From NCBI GenBank assembly GCA_026027325.1, contig JAMSLZ010000007.1, positions 1,984,001 through 2,048,000 on the forward strand: a stretch of 64,000 nucleotides of DNA, in the 5' to 3' direction. Under the pieces are notes generated by a model that searched no databases, was not told where the DNA came from, and was given only the letters and a program-made list of their open reading frames with translations. The translations under genes were made by a program, and so were the position numbers. Position 1 is the first letter of the stretch; every line of letters begins with the position of its first letter. Source of the stretch: Actinomucor elegans. Taxonomy: Eukaryota; Mucoromycota; Mucoromycetes; Mucorales; Mucoraceae. Below, piece after piece: positions 24,600 through 37,365 of this stretch.

Positions 24600-26040
24600 T
24601 ATAGATATGGTGAGCCTTTGTGGGCAGAAGCCCCAAGACTTCTCGTTCGCTTTATACTATTCTTTCTATTTCTAACATTTACTATCAATGCAATATTCAT
24701 GTCCATTAATAGATCTATTGCAGTCCAGCAAACAAGATCATCTACAGACAAAATACTTGCTCCAAGTAAGATTTTGCATTTCAAGTACTCACTCATCACT
24801 AGCACTAATTATACAAATGCCTAGATATCCGCTTTTGCTATGATGGGTTTGACATCAACATTCTAAATTATGAAATTAAACCGGAACATTTACGCGTTTG
24901 TTGCCGGCTCCGCAATGGCACGGACTGTTCCCAATACATTACTCGGCCTGATGTGCAATTGTATAGTCCTCGTTACCCTAATCTGCTGGTATCAGTCAAC
25001 TGTTTTCTGTTCCTTCCAGGTCCTTCTTTTCATATTGTTGATGACAACTCTGGATATGCAGAATTTACTAGCACGAAAATTCAACTTTTGTTTGTCAGTC
25101 CTCGCACGCTCAATATTACTGACGTAGTAATACACGTTAGTATGTATCCGCCTGAGTATGACCCCAACACTTATGTCTATAAGCTCGAGGATGAAACTAT
25201 AGTAAATAAATTAAGTGGTGATGATATACGAAAATGATCTATTGCAGATGAATCATCTAACATAGTAGAAAGCTCTTTTATTTTGCAACAAAGTGTATTT
25301 TCAACAGCCATTTATACTCTTACAAAGAAAGAAGCATTAAGAACTAGTGATAGATGGAGTTATATTGGATTTTCTTTGACTTATGATAAAAGTTTGGCAA
25401 TTAAAAGTCAATATAAAGATGTTCCATAGAATGCTAATTTGATTAAAGACAACCACCTCGTTGGATCCCTGGTCGCAAGACTTATTATTCAACCAAGTTC
25501 ATCTACAGTCAATACAGACCGAAATCAAAAGGTTTTTACATTAGTTAATGCAGTTGCTCAAGTTGGTGGTTTACTAGGTCTACTGGTTGCTGTACAAACA
25601 TTTCTCTTTGGGTTCCGGCCTCAGTCTCCTTGGGGCATTATTCACCATTGGTTATTTGGTCGTTTACGAATGAAGCTCACGGATCAACTAGCAGATTATT
25701 TCGGTCAAACAAGGATACCGGTTTCTTTTGTCAATCTATTAGTAGTCAGACACTAATCGATATTCAGTATATTTCTCTTGAAGAGAATATGCCTTCAGAT
25801 GACGTTGTATACCTTGCAATTAACAGGGTGCGTCAATTAGAAGAGTGTGTACAATTAACTAAACAGCTATTGAAATTTTATTATTTGGACAATGAAGCTT
25901 TCAAATGTCTCCATGAAATTATCCAAAGAGAGAATGAAGCAAAGCAATTCAACACCGTTGGTAGCTCTAGATTCAAAGAATCGGACTCTACTTTATTAGA
26001 TTGGGAGCTTAGAAATAAAGAACACCCAGTTCATAATTAA
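24600..26040 (+). pseudogene. Decayed transmembrane protein gene (lineage-specific family)
   Basis: Traces of one protein: a membrane helix (RLLVRFILFFLFLTFTINAI), an intron from about 24765 that splices to NIRFCYDGFDINILNYEI, a Cys-containing ectodomain (NGTDCSQYITRPDVQLYSPR), a second membrane region (VGGLLGLLVAVQTFLFG), then FRPQSPWGIIHHWLFG and a helical tail. The frame is broken by TGA at 25235-25237, TAG near 25427 and a frameshift around 25700-25740. Coding-like sequence continues to 26040 in the shifted frame. The breaks could be sequencing errors, but three in one gene argue for decay. I do not recognise a functional domain. Confidence 0.6.
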
Positions 26041-27835
26041 GTTGGGTAGATCTGTGGTTTTAAAACATATCCAAACTTACTAACAGTATTTGATAACTAT
26101 GCTTGTCAAACAGAAGTGTGATTTATCTGATTTATCTAATAAAAGAACTATCAAAAAGCCTCAAAGAACAGTAATCCAAGAAACTAGAGTCCTAGCGCTT
26201 ACACTTTTAACAAGGATCACTAAACCCTAATATAAGTATTTTATGGCTTACAAGACTCAAAATTTTCTCAGAGACAATGAATAACATTTTATCTGAAAAA
26301 TTTAAGCCTAAAAATCGATATCATAGCCGTGCAAGGCAATCGGCGTTGTATTATATTTTGTGCTATTACTATAATTCATAATGCATTTACTGTTCTTTTG
26401 AATGGTAAAAAACTTTGCAAAAGACTAAATGCTATAAATTTTGCTACAGAAAAAAAAACTCTATAATGATGGAAGTATCTAACCCTTCAATAAATAATAC
26501 TAACATCATTACAACATATATTTCTTCGAATTTCATTATGGTCATATCTCTGTTTGCTGCTATCCCAGATGATTTCGATTGACTAAAACGTGTATTAAAA
26601 TTAAATTAAAATCCTCTTGGACACTAGACATTCTAACATTTTATATTGGCCAGGGTAGTTTCGTTATTGATTAAAAGTACAATCAAATTAAAAAATCTCT
26701 TCAGAATTAAGAGGGAAGTTAAAGTTGTCCAAAGATTTCGATTTTTTTTTTTTTTTTTTTTTTGAGAGAGAGAGAGAGAGCTAAAGAGGTGTGTAAATGC
26801 AATTATCGTCCTCCAATAAAATCTGGGGTTTATGTAACTCATTATTATCTATAATAGATACAAAAAAAATTCAATGCTTTCCAGTATAGAGGCAGTACAT
26901 ATTATATTAATGCTATGTAGCTGTTACAGAAAAACGCACTATTGTGTGGCTAGTGATGTGAATGAGTGACGACATTGCTATTTATGTGATACGTAAGATT
27001 TTTCCACTTTGTACCATTAGTCTAGAAAGCTCTCTATTTCATTACATGGTGATGACGGTTATGTAGCATTTTTACACTTTTAACTATGAAGACATAGTAG
27101 TATCTATCTTTTGTTTTTTTTTTGCAAATCCGGGTCGTTGGATAGAAATAGGCTATATCTTTGACGCATTGACCAACTAAACTACTATATAGAGTTTGGG
27201 TGGGATCAAGGCACTTTGAACTTAAATATTTTGAATAAGCAACTTGATATTGTTAGTACGTACTTGGAAAGCCAAAAAAATATATTGATAAATTTATTTG
27301 GGACTAACTATATATGTTGCATAAATAGAATGACAGCCAAACCATCTCGCCACTTTTATTTCTCTTGATGATGTTATTCAGTTGGGGACCCTGAATCAAA
27401 TAGTTTCAAATCAGTATGGTACCAATTGGCTCGAGTCCAATCAGTGATATGATTATATAACACGATTAGCTAATGCTTATAATTAGAAGATGCTGGCTTT
27501 TTTTTTTTGGCCTATGCCGCTATCTTGCATTATTAGGTACAACCCTCTCACAGGTAGTACCAACAAAAAAAATGAGATGATTCTTTTGAAAGCAAAAAAG
27601 CCTTCATGATTCAAAACTATCTCTCTCTATATATCGCCTTCACATAAAAAACCCCCCAAACTGGTGCTAATTCTATATGAACCCTTAATTCCGCCGTCTT
27701 GTTTTACGTAATAAGATTACTTGGAACTAGAAACACTCACGTGAGTGATACAATATAGTGGATTTTACGTACACCGAGAAAAATCCACTGGAAAAGAAAA
27801 TTTACACACCTCTTTTTCTTTTCCATTAACCAAAA
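26041..27835. other. Intergenic, upstream of hexokinase-like gene
   Basis: 1.8 kb AT-rich DNA with a T run followed by a GA dinucleotide stretch (about 26743-26780). The last 120 bp probably hold the promoter of the hexokinase-like gene. No gene was recognised. Confidence 0.45.
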
Positions 27836-29439
27836 ATGACTTTTAAGCAGCAGATATTAGCACGCGTAGAACAAGCATTTCGAGTCACTGATGACCAACT
27901 AAACGATCTTGTTCTCGGCTTCAATGAGGAAATGAAAGCAGGTCTTGATAATACCAACCGAGCAACAAAAGGCAGTGAACTGAAAATGATTCCTTCTTAT
28001 GTTACCGGTAAAAATAAAAATAATAAAAAAGAAAACCAACCATTTGCAAATGACCGAGGGAAACTCACATCTCGTTAATAGGCTATCCTAATGGCAATGA
28101 AAAGGGTACTTACTTGGCACTTGAAATCAGTGGCGTCGATATTTACGTGTGTCAAGTGAAACTCAAAGGCGAAGGTGGCAAGCTTGCCATCAATCAATAT
28201 CAATACAAAATCCCAGATAACCTGACAGCAGGCGATGATATAGGTGTCTTGATTGATTATGTAGCTGACTGTGTTGCTGATTTCCAACAACGCGTGGGCA
28301 CACATAAGCAAACCGTATATAGTATGGCCATCAGTATTGGTTTTGCTGTTTTACAAACTGGCCTCGATAAAGGTATCATTATTGCCTTGGAACATGGATT
28401 CGAATTTCCCAATGTCATTGGCTGCGATGCCGTTGATTTGTTTGATAAACGATTCAGAGCAAAAGGTTTAGCTGTCAAGATTGTAGCTATTGCCAATGGT
28501 AAAGCCATTAATTTTTTCTTCCTTTTTTTTCGAGATTGCTCGTAATTAACTACTTCATTTAGACGGTGTGTGTACATTATTGGCTCACGCCTATCAGCAT
28601 CCTTCAACACGCATTGGTGTGATTCATAGTGCGGGAACAAACTGTGCTTATTACGATAAAATGTCAAATATCGGCCAATTCAGAGACGAACCACAGGGAC
28701 ACGACATGATTATCAATACAGAATGGTGTAATTTCGGTGCAAGACACTTGCCAAAGACTGAATTTGACGGACTGCTAGATGCTCAATCCAATAATCCCGG
28801 TATACACAACTTTGAAAAGATGACTACGGGCATGTATCTTGGCGAAATCACAAGACAGGTGCTTTTATATTTGATAGATCAAAAAGTGCTGCAGTTTGAT
28901 TTCGATGAACAAGAAGATGAATGTCTGTTACTTGTACCCTATCAATTTGATACCAGTTATATGTATGTGTGTGAAGCTGATAAAGATAACCTGGAAGACA
29001 CCCGTTTGGTTTTAGAAGATATGTGTCGTGTTGGTGAAACCAGCTTAGAAGATAGAAAGATTGTGAAAAGAGTGTGTGAATGGGTTGGACATCGTGCTGC
29101 TTTATTACTGGGTGCTAGCATTGCAAGCGTAGTGAAATATATGGTAGAATTCGGTATTGGTATAGATGAAAATCAAGGGTTTGCTATAGGTAAGTGGATA
29201 TATTATTAAAATGTACATGTATATCACATATTCATCCTCTGTCTATAGCTATTAGTGGTGATGTCTACAAAGATTACCCTTCGTTCCATCCTCGTGTTTG
29301 TGAAGCTATAAAGGATTTAATTCCGGAGGAAGTAGCATCTAAATTATCAGTGGGCATTGTGCAACACTCTCGAATTGTTGGTGCTGCCATTGTAGCGATG
29401 ATGGCAGAGAAAATGGACACTGAAATGACTACTGACTAA
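27836..29439 (+). CDS. Atypical hexokinase-family protein, probably non-catalytic
   Basis: Clear hexokinase fold: exons 27836-28007, 28082-28498, 28563-29189 and 29249-29439 give 468 residues, the usual length. Retained features are ND at 196-197 (catalytic Asp position), GTN ending at N223, NTEW 248-251, FEKM around 280 and GMYLGEI. Lost features: the phosphate loop LGGTN.R reads EISGVDIYV (72-80); the sugar-binding SFP reads AVL after GF (144-145); the TKGF lysine motif reads EHGF (161-164); the late glycine-rich ATP motif reads QHSRIVGAAI. So sugar contacts are only partly kept and ATP binding looks defective. Fungi do have non-phosphorylating hexokinase paralogues with regulatory roles. 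A similar role is my inference; the frame is intact, so it is not a pseudogene. Confidence 0.82.
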
Positions 29440-30335
29440 ATTTACATTGGTACCCGCGCTTAATAAAAAAAATAATTCCCTGCTTTCTTGAATTTTAATT
29501 TAATTGGCAAACGGGGGTCGGCTAATTTACACTTCGCGATTGTCAAATCATTCAGATTTTTCATTGGTCAAATGAGATTCATTCGAGATCCTCCACCTTG
29601 CTTTTTTGCAACATTTATCTAGTAAAAAAAAAGTTGGAATAAAGGCAAAATCTATTTATGCCGATTGCATACAAATAAATATATTATTAAGCAGCTCAGA
29701 TAGCGTACTATACTTCCTTTTCAAATACTGAATTGCATACATTTTATTTCTTTTAGATTTTTTATTCATCGTCATAAAACCTTTTTAATAAAAATAAAAA
29801 TAAAAATGCAAAAATAATAATAGTCATAATTAATACTCTTGGGTATGCAAAGCGTTTCAGCTTTACAAACTGTGCCATTTTTACCATCAGAGAAAATAAA
29901 AACTGAAATTGAATTAGGACGGTAGACAATGCCTGGCCTTTACTTTTATTCACATATTTAATTGGATAGCGGCGAAAAAACTAATTGCGAATTTTGTCTC
30001 AGTTAAGAAAAACGCAACATTGTTACATTAATGCGACTAGTTCATAACAAAAAAGCATGAACCACCATCAGACATGCTAATAAAGTTTATACAGAGTTTT
30101 ATTGTGCATCAAAAGGTATAAAGATCATGTGATCTTTGTTAGCAGAAAAGTTTGGGATTTTGGTTTCATAATTCAAAATATCAGAATTTCTGTATGAACA
30201 AAAAAAAAAACCATTTTTATTATAAACTATCAAACGCTACAGCCAAAAGAATGTATGTTGACATCAATTATATTCTCTGTATACAAGTTACTTTTTTTTT
30301 TTATTGTTTCTGCTTTATACCGCTATTATTGTTAT
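29440..30335. other. Intergenic between convergent genes
   Basis: 0.9 kb between the stop codons of the hexokinase-like and G3BP-like genes. AT-rich with A and T runs; nothing recognised. Confidence 0.45.
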
Positions 30336-32009
30336 TTATTTAACAGCGGGTGCACCTCTTCCTTTGCCAGCTTGGCTATTTTGTCTATTACTGCTTCCAC
30401 CTTGGTTTTGTTGGCTTTGATTATTTCTACGGTTTTGATTGCTATTACTGTTGGATCTACGTTGATCAAAGGATTGTGATGATCTATTCTGATTGCTGTT
30501 GTAACGTTGACTGTTTTGATTTTGGTTGCTGGGATGATTGTAACGACGCTCTTCTGCTAATACAGTATAGCTTCCTACTTGCACTCTATGTTGAGCTAAA
30601 GCCTTTTGACATGATTCGGGTGAAACGAATTCAATAAAGGCGCAATTTCTTTGACGAGAAATGTTGCTAGATTTAACAGCTCCGATCTTGGTGAATGCTT
30701 CTAATAATTGCTCTTCGGAAATTTGCTCGTTGACCAATTTGACAAAGATATTGGTAGCTTCTATAATGTACATTAGACATTGTATATAATTGGGTATATG
30801 TCTATCTCTTACCTGGACGAGCGTTCTGGTTCTTATTTTGTTGTTGTTGTCTTTGTTGATTAGGGTTGGCTTGCTTTTCATTGCTAGTGACGGCAGCTGC
30901 TGCTGGAGGTACAACAGCTGAAGCAGCTGCAGGAGCAGAAGCAGGAGTAGCATTGACAATGGCAGTGGCATTGGATACGATAGGACTCTTTTCGGCACTG
31001 ACAAGCGTACCATTGGTAGGTGCGGCAAGCTTAGCCCAACTCTTAGGTGCAGAAGGCTTTACAGGTGTGGCAGGTTTCTCTGCTTGTTGTTGTTGTTGTT
31101 GTTGTTGCTTTTGCTGCTTGGGTTCAGCCTTTTGCTGCTGTTTATCAGATTTGGTTTTCTTTTTTTCTTCAGTCTCAGGTTCCTTTTGAACAGGTTCGAC
31201 CTTTTTCATGTCAGGAACTATAGCTTGCTCTTCCTTCTTTACAACCTCTTCCTCTACTACCTTTTTCTTTTCCTCTTTCTTGATCTCAGGCTTAACAGGA
31301 ACAAGTGGAGCTTGAACTTGAGCTTGAGCAATGACAGGTGAAGGGACGCCAGCTGATACAGCGGCAGCGGCTACGGCAGCTGGGGCGGGGGCAGGTGAAG
31401 GAACAGGAACGGGAGCTTCGACAATAGGCGCAGTAGCGTGATTTACAACAGGTGTGCCACTCAACACAGGCTCAGGAACTGCCTGTTGCTGTTGCTGTTG
31501 TTCACAAGTATAGTAATCAATTTCAACTTCGTCTTTTAAGAATCTGAAAATGTCATTGAGAACATAGTAACCATTAGGTTGTGTAGCCAAAAAGAAAGTC
31601 TGACTGAACTTTTGTGAAGGACCGTCGTGATTGCACATTTCACCCAATACTTGAATCAAGATACCATCGTTGGCTGATACTTGACTATCGACTTGAGTAA
31701 CCAAGACTTTGCAATCTTCAAACTTGCATTCTTCAATCTTTTTGCGAATTTCCTAATCATGATTCTAATCAGCTCTTGTTTCAAAACTTTAAATTTCTTT
31801 GATTTTACCTCTTGTCCTTTGACAGTAGTGCTTACAGTTCCTTCATCACCTCGAATAAAGAGTGAGTCTTTATTATAGAAAGCATGGAGTCTGTAAGGCT
31901 TTTTGTTCAGAAAGGTGTAGTATTCACGAACAAAGATGAGACCGACATCCTGAGATGCAAGTTGAGTTGAAGTGTTTTCATTAGCTTGATGAACTGTTGC
32001 GGCAGCCAT
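30336..32009 (-). CDS. G3BP-like RNA-binding protein (NTF2-like + RRM)
   Basis: Homologue of animal G3BP and yeast Bre5: a stress-granule/ubiquitin-protease cofactor type protein. Exons 31809-32009, 30813-31752 and 30336-30760 give 521 residues. Residues about 18-135 are an NTF2-like domain (VGLIFVREYYTFLNKKPYRL, HAFYNKDSLFIRGDEG, FSQTFFLATQPNGYYVLNDI). The centre is low-complexity with Gln, Ala/Pro and Lys/Glu blocks. An RRM follows (ATNIFVKLVNEQISEEQLLE as RNP2 side, RNCAFIEFVSPESCQKAL as RNP1 side). The tail is rich in Asn, Gln, Arg and Gly. This NTF2-linker-RRM-RG order is the G3BP plan. Confidence 0.87.
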
Positions 32010-35000
32010 TTTTCTTTTTTATATATGAAGAAGAAAGAGAAAACTATTTACAATATAATAATGTAGAGAAAGAAAAAAAATATATATACCTGATTATACG
32101 CGTTTATTGTTATTCGTGGTGGTGGGGTTTGGGGATACAGGCCGCACGCTCAGTCAACAATGTCGGGCATTAAAAAGAACCAGTCAATAATGGCTGATTG
32201 ATTGATTGGAATAATATGAGACACGTGTATAGGGTAGAGGCCTTGGCTTACGTATCTTAGTAGCATGACACTATCAAAATCCCAATTGGGTTGATGTATC
32301 GACTTTTATTATATCTGAAGCGTAAAACAGGATGCAGTTTATTAATCTTTAAAAAAACAACAGTCGTTCATAGCCAATGATTGCTTGTTGTATCTTGGAT
32401 CAAAGTCAGATAACCAAAAAATCAACTCACTCAATTGTCCTAAAGGCTCGTCCTTCTATTCTTGATCTGGGTATTGTAGCACACTTGTGCCACGCAAGTT
32501 ATTGTGATGAAAGCCCAAAAGGTACCCTGAAACGCATCCAATGTGCCTTGATTAACTTTAGAAGTTGATGTTGAGATTACAAGTTCAAAAAACATCAACT
32601 CCTATGTTTGATGAGGTTGTATTAACTAGTTAGAGCATGATACATTAAAGAAATGCCTTGCTCAAACCGAGCGCTGGCCCATTGGGTTTTCTTTAGTTTC
32701 TGATGTTGATTTTTTTTTGGAAATTTCGTTTGATAGATCCAATTACTTACATTTTTTTTATGGAACTTTTGTAGTATTTATGTGTTGGAATATCTGCTAT
32801 ACTTGCATATATATATATATATTTGATTTATTGATATATTGTTATTATTGATACATTTGTATTATTGACCAGCAAAGATTCCACAATTAAGTCTTGCAAA
32901 ATCCTATCAACTAGCACTTGTGATTATAAACCAATGTAAACAGTGTTGTGAAACTCTAAAAGTATTGAGCTTTTACAGTCCGAAGTAATGATTCATTAGT
33001 AGTTCTTGTATATTAATAGTATTATTTAAGCATAAATCTAATTATATGTTAATTTTACCAGTATTTTGAACGCAAAGGTAAATTACTTGTCTGTTATCAT
33101 CATAGTTCCTAGATTTTTGGTGTCTCAATGTTTATGACAATTTCCATTGGTCCTGGATATGAACCGTAGCTGTATGTATGTATGTATACGTAGCTTTGGC
33201 CATGAATAAAACCTTTAGTATATTTAACCTTGAAAGTCCTTCCAAGAAAGAAGGCATAGATTTAAAGAGAAAGAAATGTATACAAATAAGATTTTTAAAT
33301 TATCTATATAAAATAAAATCTTTGCATACTGGTCAACATATTGAAAGTATGGGCCTTAGGAGATGTCTGGGATTTTTATAATTATAATGACGCTAACTTA
33401 ATGTTGCGTTTGAAGATCAATACAGCATATTCCGAATAAACTACTATGTTGCCTAAAATTATCATTTGACAGAGCACTATAAGTATACTATAATTTGGTT
33501 AATGGTTTTAAAGAACCATTTCGTGCAATATAAATTTAATGATGAATATTTAGATTTCTCAGCTGATTTCGGTTTAATGTCGCATCTGATTGATATTGCA
33601 TGCTCGGAATGGGTCCCTTAAACTTTTCAAATCATTGTTTAGCTGCTGTATAATCAATATATTATACATATCCATGACCAATTATATATGATATATATCG
33701 CAGTAACTTGGAGCAGACGGTGTATAGGGTTATGAGGTTTTTTTGGGAGTTAAAATAATAGTAAACAATAGAAATAAAATCACGCAGGACGTGGGGTTGT
33801 ATTTTATTATATAAATTAAAAAATATATCAAGATCTCTCAATTACACTCTCGGAAAGGTCCTATATATTGTATGATTAAATATCAGATTGCATAAACTGA
33901 GTGCTTGTAGTATATATGGCACTTGTATCTTGATGCGTGGTAGGAAAGCCAAGGTAGGTCCCATTCTTGATGATGGTATTATGTAATTAGTAACGCGAAA
34001 GCCGTCAATTCCTGACCCGATTCTGGTTTAATGTATGCAAGGAATTGGTTCATTCACATGGAAGCGATAGTCATAAACTCCTATGTATATACCCGCAGTA
34101 TAAACTGGCGCATAAAAGTGGCATTTCTTAAAGCTTGTAGAGTTTGCTTCATCAATACACACATTTTGCCTCATACTTGCAAACTTACTACAATAATATG
34201 AGTATGAAATTTATTTTCCCAATTCAAGTAAGGTATCGGTTAAGGTAAAAAGTACTTAAACATCAAGGTATTCCATATGAAATTATATATGCTTATATCT
34301 TCTTTTCCCCTTCAAACAGAATGAGTGACTGACTATGCAAACAAAAGAAAATGTGTTCTTTTATAAGTGTATCTTACTACCTCTTGGCTTTTATAATTTT
34401 TTAATTTTCGTTTTTTTTTATTCAAGAATTCGCTATACAGAGCTGTCTACCATAGTATCTGGGGTGATCCTTGATGTTTACTTGGCGCGTACATATATAC
34501 TTGATATTTGAACTTTTTATCATAAAAGAACCTAGTAGCCAATGCTATGAATAAAAAGAATCATAACATATAGTTATCTAATAGAGATACGTTTTCAACA
34601 TTGTTTCTTATAGCCCGAAAACTTTATCATTGATTATGTTATATCTTGTATAGACAAGTACTGTTAAACTAATCTCAGCTATCTACTATATATTCTTTTA
34701 ATGCTTTTATTCGGCAGAGGTCCTTTAGGTATACTATCATATCTTGGCCGATGGTAAACCTTTCATTGCTGATATACAAAACGAGAAATTTTGGCCGTCA
34801 TCAGCAAGAATAGGCAAAAGAAAATGTTAACCATAACCAATTTTTATGAATAGATTGGTCTTTGTAGCTGATTCATAAAACTACAATGTTACTGAAGCCA
34901 TTACATTCAATTACAAATTGCTGCCGAAAGTTATAGAAATAATCCAGGCCTGAAGTTGGTTTAAACAATAAAGCTAGACTTATTTACCAATTGATTTATA

Positions 35001-36738
35001 CAACTAAAGATTATTCACCAACTGAGCGAGTCAGAAATATGTTGCTCTCATGAAACCAACTGCAAAAAGTCTCCTCGAAAAACCCAAGTAAAAGACATCA
35101 AGGTGTCAATCAAGACCAAACAAAGGAACTATTACTTGAACAATGCCACTAACAAGAAGTAGTGAGATTCCCTAGTAGATTGCATTTAATAATCTGGGGG
35201 CTATAGAGTGATCTGTTCTAGATTTAGATCAAAACAGTCAATAATCAACTACGGAACGGATACTGGATTACTTGATATCGGAGTGACTGTAAAAGTCCAA
35301 AACTACTGACAAGGAGCAGACACGTCTGAAGTTAGTATTGTTCTAATACGAAAAAGGCCGGTTATTAAATTACTTTTATTTTCGTCTTCTGAGTGCTATT
35401 AAGCATCGTAATAGAAAATGTAAAGATAAGTAGACAAGTCGGTAGAGTACAATTAATGACAGGAAGTATCATAAAATTTAAAATAGCACACAACAGTACT
35501 GCTACAGTTTGATAATAAGCAGCTTCTAATAAGTAGGCTATATCTAATCTGATGAATTTATAACTTGGGCTCTCTTTGGTTTTATACGACAATCTATACG
35601 CTTAACCGCGAGAAAAAACTTTACACTATACATCATGCCTTTACAGCGTTTCTTTACAGTGTTTTTACTATTTTTAAAAAGTCGTCCAAAGGTGTGTCAT
35701 TACAGTATTAAATAAATATCTCCTCTGGTTCACTCGGTACTACGTTAATTTGAATTTTTTTTTTGTTTTTGTTAATAAACACGATATGTATTAACAGATA
35801 CTATAGGAATGCAATGGTGCATTAAATGGCGTAAAAATCATTCAATATTTCGTTAAATTCATTTAGTTCTGTTTGATAAAAGGCTACTTTTAGATCTTTT
35901 AGAAATGCAGCCATTACTCACGTATTTCACGTATAATAAATTCTCAAGACGTATGTCGGCTTACTACCATAGATATTGATGCCGTGTTACTAATAGATCA
36001 TACCATGGAAATTCTACATTAAGTGCTTCACAAAAAAAAGTGATCTTAAGATTTTAGGACTGGAAGTATAGCTTGGGGTTTTTCCAAAAGCATCCTGTTT
36101 CCAACAGTTTTGCATTGCTTGACTGATCCCAGTTTAATGTCATGAATGAATGCTAATACATGTTATTTAAATGAAACGCAGCAAATTCACTGTGCATAAA
36201 AAATTGGCATTGATTTTATACACTTCATTTAAACTTGATAATGATCTATAGGTCCCTCATCCAACCCCTGTCCAATGTGGCATTTGATTGGTGGATTCTG
36301 CCTAAAATGAGTGTTGCTGCATTTATTGAAACATTAACAGTAGTGAAATAAATATGTTGTATTTTTCAATAATTCCAGAGAACTGAAGTTGAACAAATCC
36401 CAGTTAGCCGCATCGATTATGGGTCTATTCTGGCTGCTATCATTGCTTTTAAGAACCATGGAGCCTTCTTCTAGTATAGAAAAGTATGAACAATTTTTAA
36501 ATAGACGCGCTACTATTCACTTTTTGATCTATGTCTGCAATTCGGCTGTATACATTGAAGCAACCACCAAGTAACATCATGTTTGATTTGTACGATGCGC
36601 CAAATTTGTTTTTTTATTATATTTCACAGATATAGGACGCTTGATAAATGAACTCGTTACTGGATAAGTATAATTGATAGACATAATAGATAGTAAGTAA
36701 ACATAAACAATCGGTTATCATTGAATTAAATGAGAAGA
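32010..36738. other. Gene-poor AT-rich region
   Basis: 4.7 kb with no supportable gene. It holds the G3BP-like promoter near 32 kb and one copy of the dispersed repeat (33564-33616). Two short frames encode hydrophobic helices without recognisable homology (35365-35592 minus, 36389-36574 plus); these may be dead membrane-protein exons. Confidence 0.4.
33564..33616 (+). repeat. Dispersed short repeat, copy 2
   Basis: Reads GATTTCGGTTTAATGTCG then CATCTGATTGATATTGCATG and CTCGGAATGGG. Its core matches the copies at 16984-17055 and 45267-45320, and its first part matches 45172-45205. Confidence 0.5.
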
Positions 36739-37365
36739 TCAAACCGAACTGCTCGCAGGACATATACATTTCTGATATCTGCAATTGTTACAAATATTTA
36801 CACAAGGTGGCCCAATAAATCTACCTGGGCAATCATCGACTGAACACAAGTGACATTTATTCTGACAAGGTGCTACATTATGCCTTCCGGGACAACTCGG
36901 CATCTTGCACCTACCACACTTGTTGATACACAAGTAATGTTTTGATCGTCCTGGACACTTACAGACATTACATATCAGACAGGTACGTTCTTTTCTACAT
37001 CTGCGGAGAGGTTTTCCTGTTACAAGCGGATTAGGCACCATTAGTCGAGGTATTGCCATATAACCATATGGCATTGGGTATGCAGGTGCTGGAATGTATC
37101 CAGGTGGGGCCGGTATCATTGGCATAGGCATCATTGGCATCGGTATATAACCGGGTGGTACTGGTGGTGGTCTCATCACTATCATATAACCAGGTGGCAC
37201 GATAGGCAACTTGGGTAAGATCATAGTGGGAGCTTGAGTACGTGGAAGTGTATTTCCCGTGGGGTTCTGTTGCCTTGGTAAAACACCATGTCCCACGTCG
37301 GGTGGTCTTGGTGCCAGTCTTCTTTTATGACTTGTATTACGCACTTGTTGACCAGCTTTCGGCAT
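36739..37365 (-). CDS. Cys-rich protein with 21-residue CPGR repeats, unknown function
   Basis: Intronless 208-residue protein, a rarity in this window. The first ~115 residues are basic and Pro-rich with repeated PPGYI/PPGYM motifs alternating with Met/Pro (MPMMPMPMIPAPPGYIPAP). The last ~86 residues hold 18 cysteines. Three consecutive units follow the exact pattern C-x4-CPGR-x5-C-x3-C-x2 (21 residues), e.g. CKMPSCPGRHNVAPCQNKC and CSVDDCPGRFIGPPCVNIC, with a partial fourth unit ending CICP. There is no signal peptide or membrane segment, so the cysteines more likely bind metal than form disulfides. I recognise no family; NF-X1 and metallothionein spacings do not fit. The gene stands alone, with gene-free DNA on both sides. 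Confidence 0.7.
   Translation of the reverse strand: MPKAGQQVRNTSHKRRLAPRPPDVGHGVLPRQQNPTGNTLPRTQAPTMILPKLPIVPPGYMIVMRPPPVPPGYIPMPMMPMPMIPAPPGYIPAPAYPMPYGYMAIPRLMVPNPLVTGKPLRRCRKERTCLICNVCKCPGRSKHYLCINKCGRCKMPSCPGRHNVAPCQNKCHLCSVDDCPGRFIGPPCVNICNNCRYQKCICPASSSV

Noticed and set aside
24600..26040. Stop codons in the second membrane-protein gene as hidden introns
   Set aside because: No GT-AG pair of normal length removes the TGA at 25235 or TAG near 25427, and a frameshift also remains, so decay is simpler.
32377..32568. 63-codon plus-strand frame starting with ATG
   Set aside because: No recognisable domain, splice partners or conserved context; expected by chance in a 4.7-kb gap.
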